A stretch of 64,000 bases of DNA from positions 62,001 through 126,000 of the forward strand of contig NZ_JBLKNX010000001.1 of NCBI RefSeq assembly GCF_051414055.1, written 5' to 3'. The notes below the pieces were generated by a model. It did no database searches, was not told the origin of the DNA, and saw only the letters and a list, made by a program, of their open reading frames with translations. This DNA comes from Halosimplex halobium (GTDB lineage Archaea; Halobacteriota; Halobacteria; Halobacteriales; Haloarculaceae). Shown here piece by piece: positions 61,964 to 64,000 of this stretch. The position numbers were made by a program, and so were the translations under genes. The number at the start of each line of letters is the position of its first letter. The first letter of the stretch is position 1.

Positions 61964-61988
61964 ACTATCCTGTAGTTGACGACAGATT

Positions 61989-62207
61989 ATGACTGGATAC
62001 TACGACCTCGTTCTCGGTCTGATCCCGCTCGCACTCGGAGGAATCGCCGCCCTGCTCGCCGCGTTCGGGTTCGCGCTCACGACGGCGATTCCGGTCGCCT
62101 CGGTCGTGGCCGTCGGCCTCATCGGGCACGCGATGTTCGTGAACGGTCCCGTCGACAGCGCTCCGCGTTCGTCGACCGACGACGGCGGCTTCCAGCCCGC
62201 CGACTGA
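61989..62207 (+). CDS. Small membrane protein, two spans
   Basis: 72 residues: MTGYYDLVLGLIPLALGGIAALLAAF, then TTAIPVASVVAVGLIGHAMFV and a hydrophilic tail. Conserved-looking haloarchaeal small membrane protein of unknown function. Confidence 0.75.
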   Translation: MTGYYDLVLGLIPLALGGIAALLAAFGFALTTAIPVASVVAVGLIGHAMFVNGPVDSAPRSSTDDGGFQPAD

Positions 62208-62318
62208 ACGCCGGATTTTCCGTCCCCGGTCTTTCCCGCTTCTCTCGCCGTCGTCCCCTTCTTCTCGTCGCCGTCCCGTTCCCACATCCCTAAGCCGCCG
62301 CTGGCCCTACGGTGGGGT

Positions 62319-63320
62319 ATGACCGACGACAGGGCGCTGTTCCTGACCAGCGACGACGTGCGCGGACTCGCGACGCCCGCCGAGTACGTCGACGCGGTCC
62401 GCGAGGGGTACCGCGAGCGCGGCGAGGGCGCCCCCGCTCGCCCGCGGACGCGGCTCACCGGCGGCGACCCCCCGGGGATGCTCACCGGGTACTCGGCGAT
62501 CCTCCCCGAGACCGGCGCGATGGGCGGGTACATGTACACCGGCGGGTTCGGCTCCGGCGACGCCCACTTCGTCCTCCCGCTGTTCGACGCCGAGACGGGC
62601 GCGCCGCTGGCCGTCTTCGACGGCGCGAGCCTCAACCCGTTCAAGACGGGCGCGAGCGGCGCGGTCGGGCTCGACGCGCTCGCCCGCGAGGACGCGGCGG
62701 AACTCGCGATCGTCGGCAGCGGCGCGCAGGCCCGCGGCCAGCTCCGCGCGGCCGCCACCGTCCGCGAGTTCGACGCCGTCCGCGTCTACTCGCCGACCCG
62801 CGAACACCGCGAGGCGTTCGCCGCTGCGATGGACGACGAACTCGACCCGACGGTGCGGGCGGTCGACTCCAGCAGCGCCGCGGTCGCCGACGCCGACGCG
62901 GTCGTCACCGCCACGACGGCCGCGGAGCCGGTGTTCGACGGCGCGGACCTGGCCGACGGCGCCCACGTCACCTGCATGGGGCAGTACCACCCCGAGAAGC
63001 GCGAGGTCGACGCCGAGACGGTCGCCCGGGCGACCTACGTCCCGGACCTCCGCGAGCGCGTCGAGCGCGACGCCGGTGCGTTCCTTCTCGCCCGCGCGGA
63101 GGGCGCGGTCGGCGACGACCACGTCCACGCCGAACTCGGCGAAGTGGTCGCCGGCGTCGAACCCGGCCGCACCGCTCCCGACGAGGTGACGCTGTTCGAT
63201 AGCGGGGGTACCGCCATCGAGACGGTCGCCGCCGCCCATATGCTCTACGAGCGGGCCGTCGACGCCGGACTGGGTCGGGAGGTCGAGTTCCTGCCCGCCA
63301 GTCGAGCCTTCGAGGAGTGA
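62319..63320 (+). CDS. Ornithine cyclodeaminase/mu-crystallin family protein
   Basis: 333 residues. LFLTSDDVRGLATPAEYVDAVREGY, GGYMYTGGFGSG, FDGASLNPFKTGASGAVGLDALAR, and the NAD-binding ELAIVGSGAQARGQLRA. The family includes ornithine cyclodeaminases, alanine dehydrogenases and ketimine reductases. The catalytic Lys position (LNPFKTGA) is present. Substrate unknown. Confidence 0.88.
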   Translation: MTDDRALFLTSDDVRGLATPAEYVDAVREGYRERGEGAPARPRTRLTGGDPPGMLTGYSAILPETGAMGGYMYTGGFGSGDAHFVLPLFDAETGAPLAVFDGASLNPFKTGASGAVGLDALAREDAAELAIVGSGAQARGQLRAAATVREFDAVRVYSPTREHREAFAAAMDDELDPTVRAVDSSSAAVADADAVVTATTAAEPVFDGADLADGAHVTCMGQYHPEKREVDAETVARATYVPDLRERVERDAGAFLLARAEGAVGDDHVHAELGEVVAGVEPGRTAPDEVTLFDSGGTAIETVAAAHMLYERAVDAGLGREVEFLPASRAFEE

Positions 63321-63342
63321 CACCGGCCCGCGACGGGCCCGC

Positions 63343-63525
63343 TCAGCCGCCGTCGTCGACCGTGAGCCCGCAGGCGGGGCAGTTGCGTCGCGGTCCGTCG
63401 AACGGCTGGCCGCAGTACCGACACGACCCCGGCCGGTCGGCGTCGCGCTGCCCGGGAAGCCGGGCGTCGAGGCGGTCGACGAGTCTGTCGCCGATCCGGT
63501 CGCGCAGTCTGTCGCCGATTCGCAT
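63343..63525 (-). CDS. Mini zinc-ribbon protein
   Basis: 60 residues from ATG 63525 (MRIGDRLRDRIGDRLVDRLD). Short helical N-terminus and a zinc ribbon: SCRYCGQPFDGPRRNCPACG. It follows another mini zinc-ribbon gene after 11 bp, on the same strand. Confidence 0.78.
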   Translation of the reverse strand: MRIGDRLRDRIGDRLVDRLDARLPGQRDADRPGSCRYCGQPFDGPRRNCPACGLTVDDGG

Positions 63526-63536
63526 ATAATCCTCCG

Positions 63537-63707
63537 TCAGGCGGCCTCCCCGCAGCTCCGGCAGCGGGCGCGGCCCGTTCCCGGGTCGAACGCCAGCGCC
63601 ACGTCGCCGCAGTGGGGACAGCCGCGGTCGCTCCCGTCGCGGAAGCTGAGCCGCGGCGGCACCGACCGTTCCGGACCGTTCGCCGTCGATAGTTCGCTCT
63701 CGCTCAT
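63537..63707 (-). CDS. Mini zinc-ribbon protein
   Basis: 56 residues from ATG 63707 (MSESELSTANGPERSVPPRL). Zinc ribbon: GCPHCGDVALAF and CRSCGEAA. It is the first of a two-gene zinc-ribbon operon. Not longer than 60 codons, so easily missed. Confidence 0.75.
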   Translation of the reverse strand: MSESELSTANGPERSVPPRLSFRDGSDRGCPHCGDVALAFDPGTGRARCRSCGEAA

Positions 63708-63858
63708 CCTGTCTGTGAGCGGGTCGCACGCACCCTAAAGCGTTGTGGGCATACGACACTGATGTCCTAATATTCTCAATATTCGTTTCGAATTCCCGTT
63801 CTTTCGGAAAGTATCGATCGGTTCTGTCGCCGAGAGGCGGACGGTTAGGCGGTCTCGG

Positions 63859-64000
63859 TTACAGGTAGGGGGCGATCCCGGTCGCCTGCGCGAGCGTGAG
63901 GCCGCTGGCGACGGCGCCGACGAGATAGCCGGCGATGGTGCCGCCGTTGAGCAGGGGGAGCCCGGCGTGGGCGCGGCCCTTGAGGACCATCCACAGCAGG
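63859..64000 (-). CDS. Presenilin-like A22 membrane protease, 3' end only
   Basis: Only 46 C-terminal residues are inside the window (LLWMVLKGRAHAGLPLLNGG and then TIAGYLVGAVASGLTLAQ). The AGLPLLNGG sequence is the PAL-type motif near the C-terminus of A22 presenilin-like aspartyl proteases, followed by the last span. The catalytic Asp motifs would be upstream, outside the window. Confidence 0.65.
   Translation of the reverse strand, partial: LLWMVLKGRAHAGLPLLNGGTIAGYLVGAVASGLTLAQATGIAPYL

Noticed and set aside
1..64000. tRNA, rRNA or CRISPR loci
   Set aside because: No tRNA-like T-loop context, rRNA segment or spaced repeat array was seen on either strand by eye.

Overview
The window is a stretch of chromosome from a halophilic archaeon (class Halobacteria). 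The evidence is very high G+C, strongly acidic proteins, TATA-like boxes about 27 bp upstream of leaderless or near-leaderless starts, many haloarchaea-only families (DUF5784, DUF5786, DUF7282, HTH_10 regulators), Tat-dependent lipoproteins, and an archaeal core of GatE, FEN1, Hel308, the KEOPS subunit Cgi121, TrmJ, an archaeal CoaD and an F420-type LLM oxidoreductase. A Haloarcula-like relative is possible, but no rRNA or tRNA gene is present to test this.

Layout. 1-2.3 kb: two unrecognised genes and a degraded copy of a gene end. 2.3-7.9 kb: a GCS2-type glutamate-cysteine ligase-like gene, two overlapping Tat lipoproteins, a SLOG/TIGR00725 protein and an alkaline-phosphatase-superfamily enzyme. 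7.9-8.4 kb: a HicB/HicA toxin-antitoxin pair. 8.6-12.5 kb: a complete polyhydroxyalkanoate (PHA) locus, phaR-phaP-phaE-phaC on the minus strand with a divergent MaoC/PhaJ hydratase. 12.6-16.2 kb: an old-yellow-enzyme homologue, coaD and three UspA proteins. 16.2-19.2 kb: hel308 followed by cgi121, preceded by a hairpin-rich gene-free island of about 700 bp. 19.9-24 kb: a YkgJ-like Cys-cluster protein, an NAD-binding epimerase-like protein, a membrane protein, and DUF5786 and DUF5784 genes. 24-29 kb: a regulatory and transport patch with a truncated HTH_10 regulator, a broken ABC-2 permease, two intact tandem HTH_10 regulators and a large RND/MMPL exporter. 29-33.7 kb: an S9 peptidase, small membrane proteins, and a TauE/SafE transporter overlapping a UspA gene. 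33.8-34.9 kb: an intact IS630-type insertion sequence in the promoter-proximal region of thiC. 35-38.9 kb: thiC, a CopG/RelE-type module, an LLM oxidoreductase and a membrane protein. 39-41.8 kb: a D-lactate/glycolate dehydrogenase-type flavoenzyme and an APH-type kinase. 41.9-43.3 kb: a stand-alone TnpB (IS1341-type) element abutting mptE. 43.3-45.5 kb: the pterin pair mptE and folP. 45.6-52.4 kb: zinc-ribbon protein, trmJ operon, cellulase-like protein, gatE operon and small membrane proteins. 52.4-60 kb: lipoproteins, fumC, a DUF7282 surface protein, fen1, a zinc-ribbon membrane protein and a GNAT. 60-64 kb: methyltransferase, DUF3054, small proteins, an ornithine-cyclodeaminase homologue, two mini zinc ribbons and the 3' end of a presenilin-like protease.

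How the genes work together. The PHA cluster has all parts needed to supply (R)-3-hydroxyacyl-CoA (PhaJ), polymerise it (PhaEC), coat the granule (PhaP) and regulate the set (PhaR). MptE and FolP are successive steps of pterin assembly. Hel308 and Cgi121 form the conserved repair/tRNA-modification pair. No CRISPR array, rRNA or tRNA was found. I see no complete undescribed defence or biosynthetic system. The most interesting material is recombination scars, regulatory repeats and mobile-element structure.
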